The translations under genes were made by a program, and so were the position numbers. Shown here one piece after another: positions 23,999 through 32,639 of a stretch of 39,380 bases of DNA. The notes beneath the pieces are model-generated. The model did no database searches and was not told where the DNA came from. It saw nothing but the letters and a program-made list of their open reading frames with translations. Positions within the stretch are counted from its first letter, which is position 1. Every line of letters begins with the position of its first letter. Source of the DNA: Deltaproteobacteria bacterium (lineage in GTDB: Bacteria > Desulfobacterota > DSM-4660 > Desulfatiglandales > HGW-15); contig JAFGFM010000153.1 of NCBI GenBank assembly GCA_016931115.1, forward strand, positions 1-39,380, read 5' to 3'.

Positions 23999-24664
23999 TT
24001 GTCTGATAAATATGAAGAAATGAAATCCTTTTTTGATATAAGGGCTGACAGCTATGATGAGCACATGGCTGCTATCCTTGAAGACTATCACAATTTTTAT
24101 ACGAACATTGGCGCTGCTTTTCAAAATACAGATAAACCTATCGAGGTCCTGGATCTGGGTGCCGGTACAGGTATTGAACTGGAATACATATTTAAAAAGG
24201 CTCCAAACGCCAGGATAACTGCTGTTGATCTGTCTGAAGAGATGTTGAAAAGGTTAGTAAATAAGTATGATGGTTTCTGGTCACAAATTAAAACCATTGC
24301 TGATTCATATCTTTCAATTGATTTGGCGCCCCATTCATATGATTATATAGTTACAGTGATGTCACTCCATCACTTGATGCCGGTAAAAAAGATTGATCTT
24401 TATAAAAAGCTGAGAGAAACCCTTATTCCTGGAGGCGCTTTTGTTGAAGGTGACTATATTGTATCGGCAGAAGAAGAAAAAAGACTTTTAAACGAGTTTT
24501 ATCAATTTAAAAAAGATAACCCCTTACTGGAGGATGGAGAATATCATATTGATATCCCTTTTAGTGAGGAAACACAGATCAAAGCTTTGAAAGAGGCTGG
24601 ATTCGAAAACATAAATGTAATATACCGCACATCAAGGGCGAATGTGGTTGTTGCTAAGATATAG
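23999..24664 (+). CDS. Class I SAM-dependent methyltransferase
   Basis: A 221-residue Rossmann methyltransferase. Seen: VLDLGAGTGIELEY (motif I), the acidic ITAVDLSEEML, and TVMSLHHLMP (motif IV region), then a C-terminal EAGFENINVIYRTSRA. Start is read as TTG at 23999, about ten bases after a strong GGGAGGAG; an ATG at 23994 is out of frame and ends after nine codons, and the in-frame ATG at 24020 lacks a ribosome site. It follows the GST gene by 19 bases and is probably in the same operon. Substrate unknown. Confidence 0.88.
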   Translation: MSDKYEEMKSFFDIRADSYDEHMAAILEDYHNFYTNIGAAFQNTDKPIEVLDLGAGTGIELEYIFKKAPNARITAVDLSEEMLKRLVNKYDGFWSQIKTIADSYLSIDLAPHSYDYIVTVMSLHHLMPVKKIDLYKKLRETLIPGGAFVEGDYIVSAEEEKRLLNEFYQFKKDNPLLEDGEYHIDIPFSEETQIKALKEAGFENINVIYRTSRANVVVAKI

Positions 24665-24668
24665 TCAT

Positions 24669-24736
24669 GTAGGTTGGGTTAACAACCAAACATTCTTATA
24701 GAATTTTGTTGGGTTGCTTCGCTTAACCCAACCTAC
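24669..24736. repeat. 68-bp palindromic repeat, 14-bp arms
   Basis: GTAGGTTGGGTTAA (24669-24682) and its exact reverse complement at 24723-24736 enclose 40 bases that contain further GTTGGGTT pieces. It lies directly after the methyltransferase stop and 24 bases before the next start. It may terminate or stabilise the upstream transcript. Confidence 0.8.
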
Positions 24737-24760
24737 TTAAATTTATTGGGAGGATAGGTT

Positions 24761-25186
24761 ATGATCGGTAAATGTCTTTGTGAAGCCGTTCAATTCACGA
24801 TTAACACTGTACCAAACTTATATCAATGCCATTGTTCACAATGTCGCAGGCAGAGTGGTACATTTTCGAACGCTGCTACACTCGTTCACAGGGATGATTT
24901 TTTATGGTTGTCAGGTGAAGATAAATTAACCAAGTTTAAACTGAAGGATGGTTTCACATCACATTTCTGTTCAATATGTGGCAGCCCTGTTCCAAATCCT
25001 TTACGGGATACTGATAAGGTATGGATACCGGCTGGTGCATTACCGGGTGAAATAGATTCAAAAGTTGTGGTACATATTTATACAGGGTCAAAAGCAGCCT
25101 GGGAGAATGAAATAACAGGTGGTAAGCAATATGATGAAATGCCTGATTTTGAAACACTTTATAAATTACTGCATGAGATTAAATAA
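24761..25186 (+). CDS. GFA/CENP-V family zinc protein
   Basis: A 141-residue protein of the glutathione-dependent formaldehyde-activating family. Seen: zinc-type cysteines GKCLCE (Cys5, Cys7), CHCSQCRRQSG (24-34) and CSICGSPVP (71-79). The RQSG sequence matches the family signature. Members are thiol-formaldehyde adduct enzymes or related zinc proteins. GGGAGG precedes the ATG. argJ begins 11 bases after the stop, so it is cotranscribed with argJ. Exact activity cannot be told. Confidence 0.9.
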   Translation: MIGKCLCEAVQFTINTVPNLYQCHCSQCRRQSGTFSNAATLVHRDDFLWLSGEDKLTKFKLKDGFTSHFCSICGSPVPNPLRDTDKVWIPAGALPGEIDSKVVVHIYTGSKAAWENEITGGKQYDEMPDFETLYKLLHEIK

Positions 25187-25197
25187 GAGGGAAATAA

Positions 25198-26382
25198 ATG
25201 ATAGAAAATAAAATAGAGATAATACCAGGCTTCAGCTGGTTTGGTAAAAATATTGGGATCAAGGATAACACACTGGATTTTGGAGGTATCCTTGCAGATA
25301 CAGTATGTAATGCTGCCGGCGTGTTTACTAAAAATACAATGGCCGGGCCACCTGTAATTGTTGGTAAAGAGCATTTAAGAGATGGGAAGCTTCAGGCGGT
25401 TATAGTAAATTCAAAAAATGCCAATGTTGCTACTTCAACTCAGGGAATTAAGGACGCAAAGATAATATGCAGTCTTGTTGCAGAGAGCTGTGGAATTCAG
25501 ACTGAAATGGTTCTCCCCTCTTCCACAGGGGTTATAGGGAAGCGTCTGCCTATGGATGTAATAACCAATGGCTGTAAGAGCCTTAAACAGGATTTCGGAA
25601 AGACAGAGCAGCATATAATTGATTTTGCTCATAGTATTATGACAACCGATACCAGGACCAAATGGGTTACCGGAAAGGCGGGCAATGCAAAAATACTCGG
25701 AATAGCTAAAGGTTCAGGAATGATAGAACCGAATATGGCTACAATGCTCTGTTATTTCATGTCGGATGCGAAAATTGAATCTGATAAACTGCATCAGATC
25801 CTTACTAATGCAGTTAATAAATCATTCAACAGGATTTCGGTTGATACAGATACCTCGACCAGCGACACTGTTATCATCATGTGCAATGGTCTTGCAGGGC
25901 CTGTTGATCTTAACGAGTTCGAGTCAACCCTGACTGAAATGTCGATATTCCTTGCCAAAGAAATAGCCAGTGATGGAGAAGGGGCAACCAAGTTAATAGA
26001 GCTTGTTGTATCTGGTGCCCAGACGCAGGAACAAGCCCTTTTAACTGCAAAATCTGTGATAAATTCACCTTTAATAAAAACAGCTATTTATGGTAGTGAC
26101 CCTAACTGGGGTAGATTTGTCATGGCTATTGGTAAGGTATTTCAGTATTCAGTAAACATATCAGATCTAAAAATCTATTTTGGTAAGGGAGCTGACCGAA
26201 TCAGACTGGATGCTGAAGTGCTAGACCGGAATGAAGTTCCCTTAGATAAAATTTCTGCTATTTTGGGTAATAACGAAGTTCATATAGAGATTGTCATTGG
26301 AAAAGGCCTCTATTCTGAGAAGGTCTGGGGGTGTGATCTGACAGAAGGTTATGTAAATATTAATGCTCACTATACAACATAG
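25198..26382 (+). CDS. argJ: ArgJ, glutamate N-acetyltransferase/amino-acid acetyltransferase
   Basis: A 394-residue enzyme of the cyclic arginine pathway that moves acetyl from N-acetylornithine to glutamate. Seen: SSTGVIG (108-114, oxyanion hole), GSGMIEPNMATML with the self-cleavage nucleophile Thr182, DTDTSTSDT, SDGEGATKLIE and GSDPNWGR. Cleavage before Thr182 would give the alpha and beta chains. Length is normal. It sits between the GFA and PhzF-like genes with 11-base gaps on both sides, so these form one transcript. No other arginine gene is in the window. Whether it also makes N-acetylglutamate from acetyl-CoA cannot be told by eye. Confidence 0.95.
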   Translation: MIENKIEIIPGFSWFGKNIGIKDNTLDFGGILADTVCNAAGVFTKNTMAGPPVIVGKEHLRDGKLQAVIVNSKNANVATSTQGIKDAKIICSLVAESCGIQTEMVLPSSTGVIGKRLPMDVITNGCKSLKQDFGKTEQHIIDFAHSIMTTDTRTKWVTGKAGNAKILGIAKGSGMIEPNMATMLCYFMSDAKIESDKLHQILTNAVNKSFNRISVDTDTSTSDTVIIMCNGLAGPVDLNEFESTLTEMSIFLAKEIASDGEGATKLIELVVSGAQTQEQALLTAKSVINSPLIKTAIYGSDPNWGRFVMAIGKVFQYSVNISDLKIYFGKGADRIRLDAEVLDRNEVPLDKISAILGNNEVHIEIVIGKGLYSEKVWGCDLTEGYVNINAHYTT

Positions 26383-26393
26383 TTGAGAAAAAT

Positions 26394-27281
26394 ATGCCAT
26401 CTAGCTTAACAAAACGCTATCTAATCGTTGATGTTTTTACTGATACACCATTCGAGGGTAATCCCCTTGCTGTTTTTCCTGATGCATCAGGCATGGACAC
26501 AGCCACCATGCAAAAAATTGCCAAAGAGTTTAATTTATCAGAGACCACCTTTGTATTACCTGCAACCCGTCCCGACTGTGTGGCCAGAGTAAGGATATTT
26601 ACGCCCGCAAAGGAGATGGATTTTGCAGGGCACCCTACCATTGGTACAGGTTATGTACTTATGAAAGAGGGAATCATACTGGAAGGGACAGAGAGTTTTA
26701 CGCTCGAAGAGGGGGTTGGTGCTGTTCCTGTTCATGAGGATAAAGGTCTGAATCCATTAATATGGCTATGTACACCACCAATAACATCAGGTATTACCTT
26801 TGACAGATTAATATGTGCGCAGGTACTTGGTATAAATTCAGAAGACCTTCTGGATATATCGCCTCAACTGTTAAGTGCAGGTAACCCTACCCTTTTTATT
26901 GCGGTTAAGGATAAAGGGGTTGTTGACAGGGTACAGGTCAATTTTCAGAAAATTGATACACTTAAAAAGAGATACCCAGATAAATTTTGTATCTTTGTGT
27001 TTACTCCCACACCTGAAGGCGCATATTCACGCATGTTTGCCCCTGATTATGGCATCATAGAAGACCCTGCAACCGGCAGTTCAACAGGACCGCTTGCCCT
27101 GTACATGATGCAGAATGGTATTGTTTCAAAAGATTCAGGTACACGTTTTATCAGTGAACAGGGGACGAAGATGGGACGCAGGAGTATTTTACACGTGCAT
27201 ATCAAAGGCGAGAAAGGTCAGGATGGGATTTATATTGGTGGTAAAGTAACTCCTGTTGCGGAAGGTGTGATGAAGATCTGA
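26394..27281 (+). CDS. PhzF-family isomerase/epimerase-like protein
   Basis: A 295-residue PhzF-fold protein of two similar halves, as in diaminopimelate epimerase. Seen: VDVFTDTPFEGNPLAVF at the N-terminus, NLSETTFVLP with the catalytic glutamate, MDFAGHPTIGT, and the second-half EDPATGSSTGPLALYM. The two DAP-epimerase cysteines are absent, as expected for PhzF relatives. The likely reaction is proton shuttling on a small acid, but the substrate is unknown. It begins 11 bases after argJ with a weak ribosome site (GAG), probably by coupling. It converges with the cation exporter. Confidence 0.9.
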   Translation: MPSSLTKRYLIVDVFTDTPFEGNPLAVFPDASGMDTATMQKIAKEFNLSETTFVLPATRPDCVARVRIFTPAKEMDFAGHPTIGTGYVLMKEGIILEGTESFTLEEGVGAVPVHEDKGLNPLIWLCTPPITSGITFDRLICAQVLGINSEDLLDISPQLLSAGNPTLFIAVKDKGVVDRVQVNFQKIDTLKKRYPDKFCIFVFTPTPEGAYSRMFAPDYGIIEDPATGSSTGPLALYMMQNGIVSKDSGTRFISEQGTKMGRRSILHVHIKGEKGQDGIYIGGKVTPVAEGVMKI

Positions 27282-27288
27282 ATTGTTA

Positions 27289-27369
27289 GTAGGGGCGGAC
27301 CTGTGTGTCCGCCCAGTACTTGGTGATATTTACTACAATCGCCTGGCAGGCACGCAGGCCTGCTCCTAC
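27289..27369. repeat. 81-bp GTAGGGGC-ended repeat between convergent genes
   Basis: Begins GTAGGGGCGGACCTG, with a hairpin GGCGGAC/GTCCGCC, and ends GGCCTGCTCCTAC. The start and end match the element at 33750-33862. It lies just past the phzF-like stop and ahead of the convergent cation exporter end. Confidence 0.8.
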
Positions 27370-27461
27370 AGTACTAATGATTTTTATGTGTTATTGAAAA
27401 CGAAATGCCATATCCACCAGTGTGTAGATATGTTGAAAACGAAAAGACCAGTAAAATAACT

Positions 27462-28388
27462 TCAGGCAGATCGCAAATCACAGTCAGGAATAGAACACTT
27501 TGGGCAATTCTCTGAAATGCATGGCTCCGCATGTATTATCACATTGGCGCTTTTCAACCTGGTTTTAATATCCTGCTCAAGATGATCGCACATGGCGTGC
27601 GAGTCTTCAAAGCTTAAATTACGTGGCATCACAATATGCAGATCAATAAAACGTTCGTTCCCGGCGCGCCTGCTACGCATTGCATGATACTCGCAAATCA
27701 GTGTATCATGTTCACCAAGGCATTTTTCTAAAATAGCCTGCTCCTCTTTAGGCAAAGCATAATCTATCAGTTCATGCATTGCCCTAAGGGTTACTTCATA
27801 TCCTGCCTTTAAAACAAACGCTGCCATTATAAGGGCAATAATAGGGTCTATAATGGCCACTTTTGTAATACGTACCAAAAGCAGGCCAATTAATACCCCT
27901 GCGGCAGAGTAAACATCTGCGCTTATATTCCGCGCAGAGGCATCAATAGCAGTAGAGTCAGTTGCCCTGGCAACACTATGAAGGTGGCGGGAAAGAGCAA
28001 AACTGACAATTATTGAAATAATCATTACCGCTATACCTTCATCCGGTTTAATTACTGTACCGTGAAGAATGCGCTGTACTGAGGAGTAGATAATGAAAAT
28101 CCCTGCACCAAGCACCAGGATTGCCTGAACAAGAGCAGCAAGCCCTTCGGCCTTACCATGACCAAAGGGATGCTCCTCATCAGCGGGTACCGAAGACATA
28201 TTGATTGCAATAAGGGTGATGCCTATTGAAAAGATATCAAGCAGACTGTCAGCCGCCTGGGCTGAAATGCTTATGCTGCGGGAGATTATGGAGATAAATA
28301 CCTTGAGAATAACAAGGCATATAATTACTACTATTGAGAGCTTGACAGCACCTGTTCTGGTCGATATTTTTTGAATGAGACTTTTCAT
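27462..28388 (-). CDS. Cation diffusion facilitator (CDF) family divalent-metal exporter
   Basis: A 308-residue inner-membrane exporter. Six membrane helices are visible from VVIICLVILKVF to DPIIALIMAAFVLKAG. Metal-site motifs: ADSLLD in helix 2, the HPFGHGKAE loop and SADVYSAAG in helix 5; the C-terminal cytoplasmic domain has histidines (HDTLICEYHAMRSRR, FIDLHIVMP, IIHAEP). The frame extends to a TTG at 28460; the ATG at 28388 (MKSLIQK), with AAAGAG before it, fits the usual family length and is preferred. The C-terminal CPKCSIPDC adds a cysteine-rich tail that could bind metal. Zn, Fe, Mn or Co are possible substrates. Confidence 0.9.
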   Translation of the reverse strand: MKSLIQKISTRTGAVKLSIVVIICLVILKVFISIISRSISISAQAADSLLDIFSIGITLIAINMSSVPADEEHPFGHGKAEGLAALVQAILVLGAGIFIIYSSVQRILHGTVIKPDEGIAVMIISIIVSFALSRHLHSVARATDSTAIDASARNISADVYSAAGVLIGLLLVRITKVAIIDPIIALIMAAFVLKAGYEVTLRAMHELIDYALPKEEQAILEKCLGEHDTLICEYHAMRSRRAGNERFIDLHIVMPRNLSFEDSHAMCDHLEQDIKTRLKSANVIIHAEPCISENCPKCSIPDCDLRSA

Positions 28389-28540
28389 TAACTCTTTGCC
28401 CCTGGCGGTTTCTATTTTTTCAGACCTGTCAATGCGATCTATTAGACAGTGTATATCCAAAAACGTGAGTTTCCAGATGAAAGTTATAAACTTAAACCAT
28501 CAAAAACAAAGACCTGGCTGAACGCTGATCGCTGAAAGCT

Positions 28541-28802
28541 CCATCCAGAACTTGTTCCTTTCTGGATGGTATATCATCTCCAATATATAAAACAATATTC
28601 TTGTTCATCAGTTTATATTTTTTTTAAAAGGCTGAGTTTTATACCCTACGTTGTTGGTTAATTGAATATTTTTACCAAATCCATATTTTCAACACATTCG
28701 TCATTCCACGGCTTGACCGTGGAATCCAGCGCTTTTTTAATTAAAAGCAATAGTGCAGGTGGCCATAAACCTCAAATACCGGGAGGACACACAGGTCCTC
28801 CC
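28541..28802. repeat. Gene-free stretch with three unrelated hairpin repeats
   Basis: The region 28461-28980 has no convincing gene. It holds CCATCCAGA/TCTGGATGG (28541-28569), ATTCCACGG-CTTGA-CCGTGGAAT (28703-28725) and GGGAGGAC/GTCCTCCC followed by CCTAC (28781-28802). The last resembles the GTAGGGG family end. A GCGAAGGCGGATGAGCC scrap near 28860 recurs loosely at 32474. The area looks like a landing zone for short repeats. Confidence 0.6.
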
Positions 28803-28980
28803 CTACTTATAGTTTTGTGTTCCCTGCGCCTTGTGCCTCTTGTCCCGCAGTAGCCTCTGGCGAAGGCGGATGAGCCTTGAGCCATAATCCATAACCCCTG
28901 ACCTTACTGACTTAGAAAACCTTTTTTGACAAGTATGATATTCCGCCATTATTCATTTTGCTCTTTTCATATTTTCCATA

Positions 28981-29009
28981 TTGACACATAAAAGACATCC
29001 CCCTATATT
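28981..29009 (+). promoter_or_regulatory. Strong sigma-70 promoter of the selenoprotein gene
   Basis: TTGACA (28981-28986), exactly 17 bases, TATATT (29004-29009). Transcription would begin near 29016, about 54 bases ahead of the start codon. The best consensus promoter in the window. Confidence 0.65.
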
Positions 29010-29069
29010 CTCCAGATTAAAAGGGTTTTATTATCAACAAATTAGCAACCTTAAAAAAGGAGATGCAAA

Positions 29070-30731
29070 TTGACCAGAAAGATATTGCCCGTTCTTATTT
29101 TTATTCTCATTGTTGTCTGTTTTGCAGCATATTCATCAGAAAAATTAACCGTTCTCAACCCGACTCCGCCAAATGCGATGGTCGACCGGATACCGCTCAT
29201 ACCAAGGCTTGATACCCTGTATGATAAAACCATATTCCTTGTGGATATCGGCTGGGGTGGCCCAGGGGCAGCCCCGAGCATCTATAAGGAGATGAAAGCA
29301 TGGTTTAAGCAGAACATGCCCAGTGTCAAGATAGAAATCAGAAGTGTCAAAGGATCTTACATGCAGGATCAGCCTGAGCTGTGGAAGGAGATAAAAGAAA
29401 AGGGTGATGCTGCCCTGATCGGGATAGCAGGCTGAGACAGCTGCACATCGGCCGTGAGCCGAAACTGCAAGGTAATGGAACAGGAATATGGCATCCCCAC
29501 TGTAGGAGGGGCAGCAGCAAATATTATTAATTATGCACTTAATCATGATTTCAAATATATGAATGGTTCGCCAATAAGGTATATCTCATTTCCATTCCCA
29601 GTTGCCGGGCAGCCACAGTCAGTACACCATAAATATGTCTTTGAGGCTAATGATGTTGTGAGCGGTAAACCCATGATGAAGGCATTCATAGATGCCCTTA
29701 CAGTGCCACTCACAGAAAAAGAAAAATATAAGGGTCCTGCGCCAGCAGCAGATGTAGCAGCAGAACCTGTTGAGCCACCAACTTTAGGGCCTGACACAGA
29801 AGAAAACCTTCAGAGGCTTTTCAAGGATAAGGACTGGACAGATTATCTACCTATCATTCTGCCAACAGAAGAACGTGTAGCAGAAATGCTGAAAGGGACA
29901 TCACATAAACGTGATGAGGTCATAAAAACCCTTGACTGGCCGGGAGGAAAGCGTGAGGTTACAGTCGAAAGGGTTGCTGTATGTGCGGTTATGTCCGGGG
30001 CAAAACCTGAGTATCTTCCGGTTATCCTTGCCCTTGCGAACCATGTGCCATTTGGAAACTCTACCTCTTCTATGGCTAACATGATACTGGTTAATGGCCC
30101 TATAAGGGACGAAATAGGCATGAACTACAAAACAAATGTAATGGGACCGCATAATGAGGCCAATGCGGTTATTGGCCGCACCTACACAATCATGTCCAAG
30201 ACCATAGGCGGACTGCACAGCGGGAAGACCACATGGAGCACCCTTGGAAGCACTATGCAGTATAATAATGTCTGCATAGCTGAAAATGAGGAGGCCATGC
30301 CCAAGGGTTGGCAGCCATTTCATGTACAGATGGGTTTTAAACCCAATCAAAGTGTTTTATCTGTCGGAACAGGCTGGTCATATATCTCAAGCGTAATAAT
30401 GGCAGTTGAGGAACACCCTGTCCATATGATAATGGGCGATTACATGAAGTCACTTATAATGGGTTCGGCCACAGTCATTATGGACCCGACTGTTGCTGAT
30501 CTCCTTAAAAAGAGTTACGGCTTCAATACAAAGGATGAGTTAAGTAAATGGTTTGCCGAAAATGTAGAAAAAGAGCAATATCCATCTGGTGAAAAGACAA
30601 AGCCCTTCCAGCCACAGTCAGTTAAAATTATTGTTACCGGAGGCGGCATCCAGACCACATGGTTTGTAACAGACTTTATGCTTGGGGCTAGTATGATGGG
30701 TGGCAGTACGTTAATAGATGATTGGAGGTAG
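29070..30731 (+). CDS. Exported UGSC-family selenoprotein, read through an in-frame TGA
   Basis: Two open frames in the same phase are joined by one TGA (29433-29435) at codon 122, giving 553 residues if read as selenocysteine. Around it: ALIGIAG-U-DSCTSAVSRNC, matching UGSC-family proteins, where Sec or Cys is followed by GSC; here the motif is U-D-S-C with Cys125. A stem-loop fit for SECIS follows. Start is TTG at 29070 with AAGGAG seven bases ahead. Residues 5-22 are hydrophobic and look like a signal peptide, so the redox site may be periplasmic. After a proline/alanine-rich linker, a second domain (about 190-540; AVCAVMSGAKPEYLPVILAL, GPHNEANAVIGR) has no function known to me. Redox partner unknown. 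A simple nonsense mutation is less likely given motif and hairpin. Confidence 0.85.
29436..29469 (+). promoter_or_regulatory. Predicted bacterial SECIS element
   Basis: Directly after the TGA, TGCA (29442-29445) pairs with TGCA (29466-29469) and TCGGC (29448-29452) pairs with GCCGA (29458-29462); the apical loop is CGTGA with G in second place. The loop begins 17 bases after the TGA, inside the 16-37 range described for bacterial SECIS elements. Confidence 0.7.
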
Positions 30732-30793
30732 GGGAAGAAAGGGTTCAAGGGTTCCAGGGGTCGAGGAAAATATTTTAATAAAGGAGATAAAAG

Positions 30794-31423
30794 ATGTTTA
30801 ACGCGGAAAAACTGCTAGGTGGTATGCTGAAACAAGGCATTGGAATGAAAGGTATTGGCATTGGCAGTAAAACCAAAATAGGTATGGGTCTTATTGGTGT
30901 TGCATTTGCGGCTGTCGAACATTTTATGAATAACGCACAGGGGCAGACCTCTTCAGGTGGTAATATGCCAACAAATTCCAATACAGGAGGTTCTTTCGCC
31001 CCGCCGCCTCCACCCGGTAAAATGGTGCCGCCTCCGCCACCTCCTGCAAGTCAAATACAGACTTTAAAAAAGGAGCAGGATGCTGTGCTTCTTATCCGGG
31101 CCATGATAGCATCTGCCGCAGCAGATGGATATATAGATGAGAAGGAGAGGCAAAACATAATAAGCAGGCTTGAATCAGTAAATTTAAACGATGAAGAGCT
31201 TGAATTTATCAAAAAAGAGCTTGCATCTCCATGCAGTATTGATGAAATTGCTGCACAGGTCAACTCACCGGAACTGGCAAAAGAGGTTTATACCGTCTCT
31301 CTTATCGCAATTGAGATGGACACAGAGGAAGAGATGAGCTACATGGATACCCTTGCTGCAAGACTGGGGATTGATCAGACTGCAAGAGATCAGATTCACA
31401 ATAAATTAGGCTTAGCAATATAG
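30794..31423 (+). CDS. DUF533 (TerB-like) protein with glycine- and proline-rich regions
   Basis: A 209-residue protein. The N-terminal 45 residues are glycine-rich and weakly hydrophobic (MLKQGIGMKGIGIGSKTK, then GLIGVAFAAVEHF). A proline-rich linker follows (about 74-98, FAPPPPPGKMVPPPPPPA). The C-terminal TerB-like domain has LLIRAMIASAAADGYIDEKE and ELASPCSIDEIAAQV, as in DUF533/YebE proteins. Function unknown; inner-membrane association is usual. AAAGGAG precedes the ATG. The GYF-AIM24 gene begins nine bases after the stop, so the two form an operon and probably act together. Confidence 0.88.
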   Translation: MFNAEKLLGGMLKQGIGMKGIGIGSKTKIGMGLIGVAFAAVEHFMNNAQGQTSSGGNMPTNSNTGGSFAPPPPPGKMVPPPPPPASQIQTLKKEQDAVLLIRAMIASAAADGYIDEKERQNIISRLESVNLNDEELEFIKKELASPCSIDEIAAQVNSPELAKEVYTVSLIAIEMDTEEEMSYMDTLAARLGIDQTARDQIHNKLGLAI

Positions 31424-31432
31424 GAGAAAATT

Positions 31433-32431
31433 ATGACACACTGGTATTTAAGTTATGATGGAAAACAGGAGGGGCCATTTGATCTGGCCCAGGCAAGGTC
31501 TGTTGCTAAAAGCAACCCCAATGGTCATTGCTGGAGAGAGGGTTTTACAGGTTGGCTGCCTATAAGCCAGGTTGCAGAATTGAGCCAGGCCACTCCACAG
31601 ATGATGGCCCCGCCTATCCCACCCATTTCAAGTTCAAAGGCGGATGAGATCGATTTTAAGATAATAGGCTCTGAGATGCAGTTTGTAGAGGTAGAACTTG
31701 ACCCTGGCGAAAGCGTTGTGGCAGAGGCAGGGGCGATGATGTACAAGGCACCATCAATCAAGATGGAGGCGGTTTTCGGGGACGCTTCTCAGGGTGAACA
31801 GGGAGGTTTTATGGGTAAGCTCATGGGTGCAGGTAAAAGGCTCCTTACAGGTGAAAGCCTCTTTATGACCCTCTTTACCCATACGGGTCAGGGTAAGGCA
31901 AGGGCAGCATTTGGCGCACCCTACCCCGGCAACATCATCCCGGTTAAGCTTACTGATGTTAATGGCAGGCTCATCTGCCAGAAGGATTGCTTTTTGTGCG
32001 CGGCGCGCGGTGTTTCAATAGGTATAGCTTTCCAGCGCAAGATACTTACCGGCCTTTTTGGCGGTGAAGGTTTTATCATGCAGAAACTTGAAGGTGACGG
32101 CCAGGTATTTTTACATGCTGGTGGTACTATAGTTGAAAAACAACTCGCGCCAGGAGAGGTTATTCATATAGATACCGGCTGCGTTGTGGCCTATGAGTCA
32201 TCTGTGGATTTCAATATAGAGCAGGCAGGGAACATCAAGACAGCCCTGTTTGGCGGTGAAGGCCTCTTCTTTGCAGTGTTAAAAGGGCCAGGCAAGATAT
32301 GGCTTCAGTCGCTTCCATTCTCAAGGCTGGCAGGCCGCATGCTTCAGGCCGCACCCCAGCGCGGAGGAAGTAAAGGTGAGGGGTCTATCCTTGGCGCCCT
32401 TGGTGGTTTTCTGGACGGGGATAATAGATAG
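31433..32431 (+). CDS. GYF-domain plus AIM24/TIGR00266-family protein
   Basis: A 332-residue protein. Residues 1-50 form a GYF_2 domain (WYLSYDGKQEGPFDLAQA, then GWLPISQV), which binds proline-rich peptides. From about residue 68 an AIM24/TIGR00266 beta-rich domain runs to near the end (ELDPGESVVAEAGAMMYK, GGEGFIMQKLEGDGQVFLHAGG, LFGGEGLFFAVLKGPGKIWLQ). The preceding DUF533 protein has polyproline runs, a natural ligand for a GYF domain; this pairing is inferred. A ribosome site AGGAG lies before the ATG. Molecular function unknown. Confidence 0.9.
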   Translation: MTHWYLSYDGKQEGPFDLAQARSVAKSNPNGHCWREGFTGWLPISQVAELSQATPQMMAPPIPPISSSKADEIDFKIIGSEMQFVEVELDPGESVVAEAGAMMYKAPSIKMEAVFGDASQGEQGGFMGKLMGAGKRLLTGESLFMTLFTHTGQGKARAAFGAPYPGNIIPVKLTDVNGRLICQKDCFLCAARGVSIGIAFQRKILTGLFGGEGFIMQKLEGDGQVFLHAGGTIVEKQLAPGEVIHIDTGCVVAYESSVDFNIEQAGNIKTALFGGEGLFFAVLKGPGKIWLQSLPFSRLAGRMLQAAPQRGGSKGEGSILGALGGFLDGDNR

Positions 32432-32535
32432 CATATCAGCAGTCAGCGACCTGTCCCGCCATAGTTTTATACGAAGGCGGATCAGCTTTCAGCCAAACCT
32501 TTATTTTAAATGCTATTTGCTGATAGCTGACTGCC
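32428..32535. repeat. Imperfect inverted repeat after the AIM24 gene
   Basis: ATAGCATATCAGCAGTCAGC (32428-32447) is loosely mirrored by GCTATTTGCTGATAGCTGAC (32512-32531). It starts at the stop codon and fills half of the 208-bp gap to rho. The centre includes CGAAGGCGGATCAGC, like a scrap at 28853-28875. Confidence 0.5.
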
Positions 32536-32639
32536 ATTTTCTTTTGCCTCACCATCTAAAATATTTTTTGATATTCACACCCATTTCATGGTAACTGTTA
32601 TAACAGAATAAAATTATATCACATAAGTAAGGTAAAAAT

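Noticed and set aside
23994-24026. ATG directly after the strong ribosome site ahead of the methyltransferase as its start
   Set aside because: It is out of frame and ends after nine codons; the TTG five bases on opens the real frame. It might be a tiny leader peptide, but nothing else supports that.
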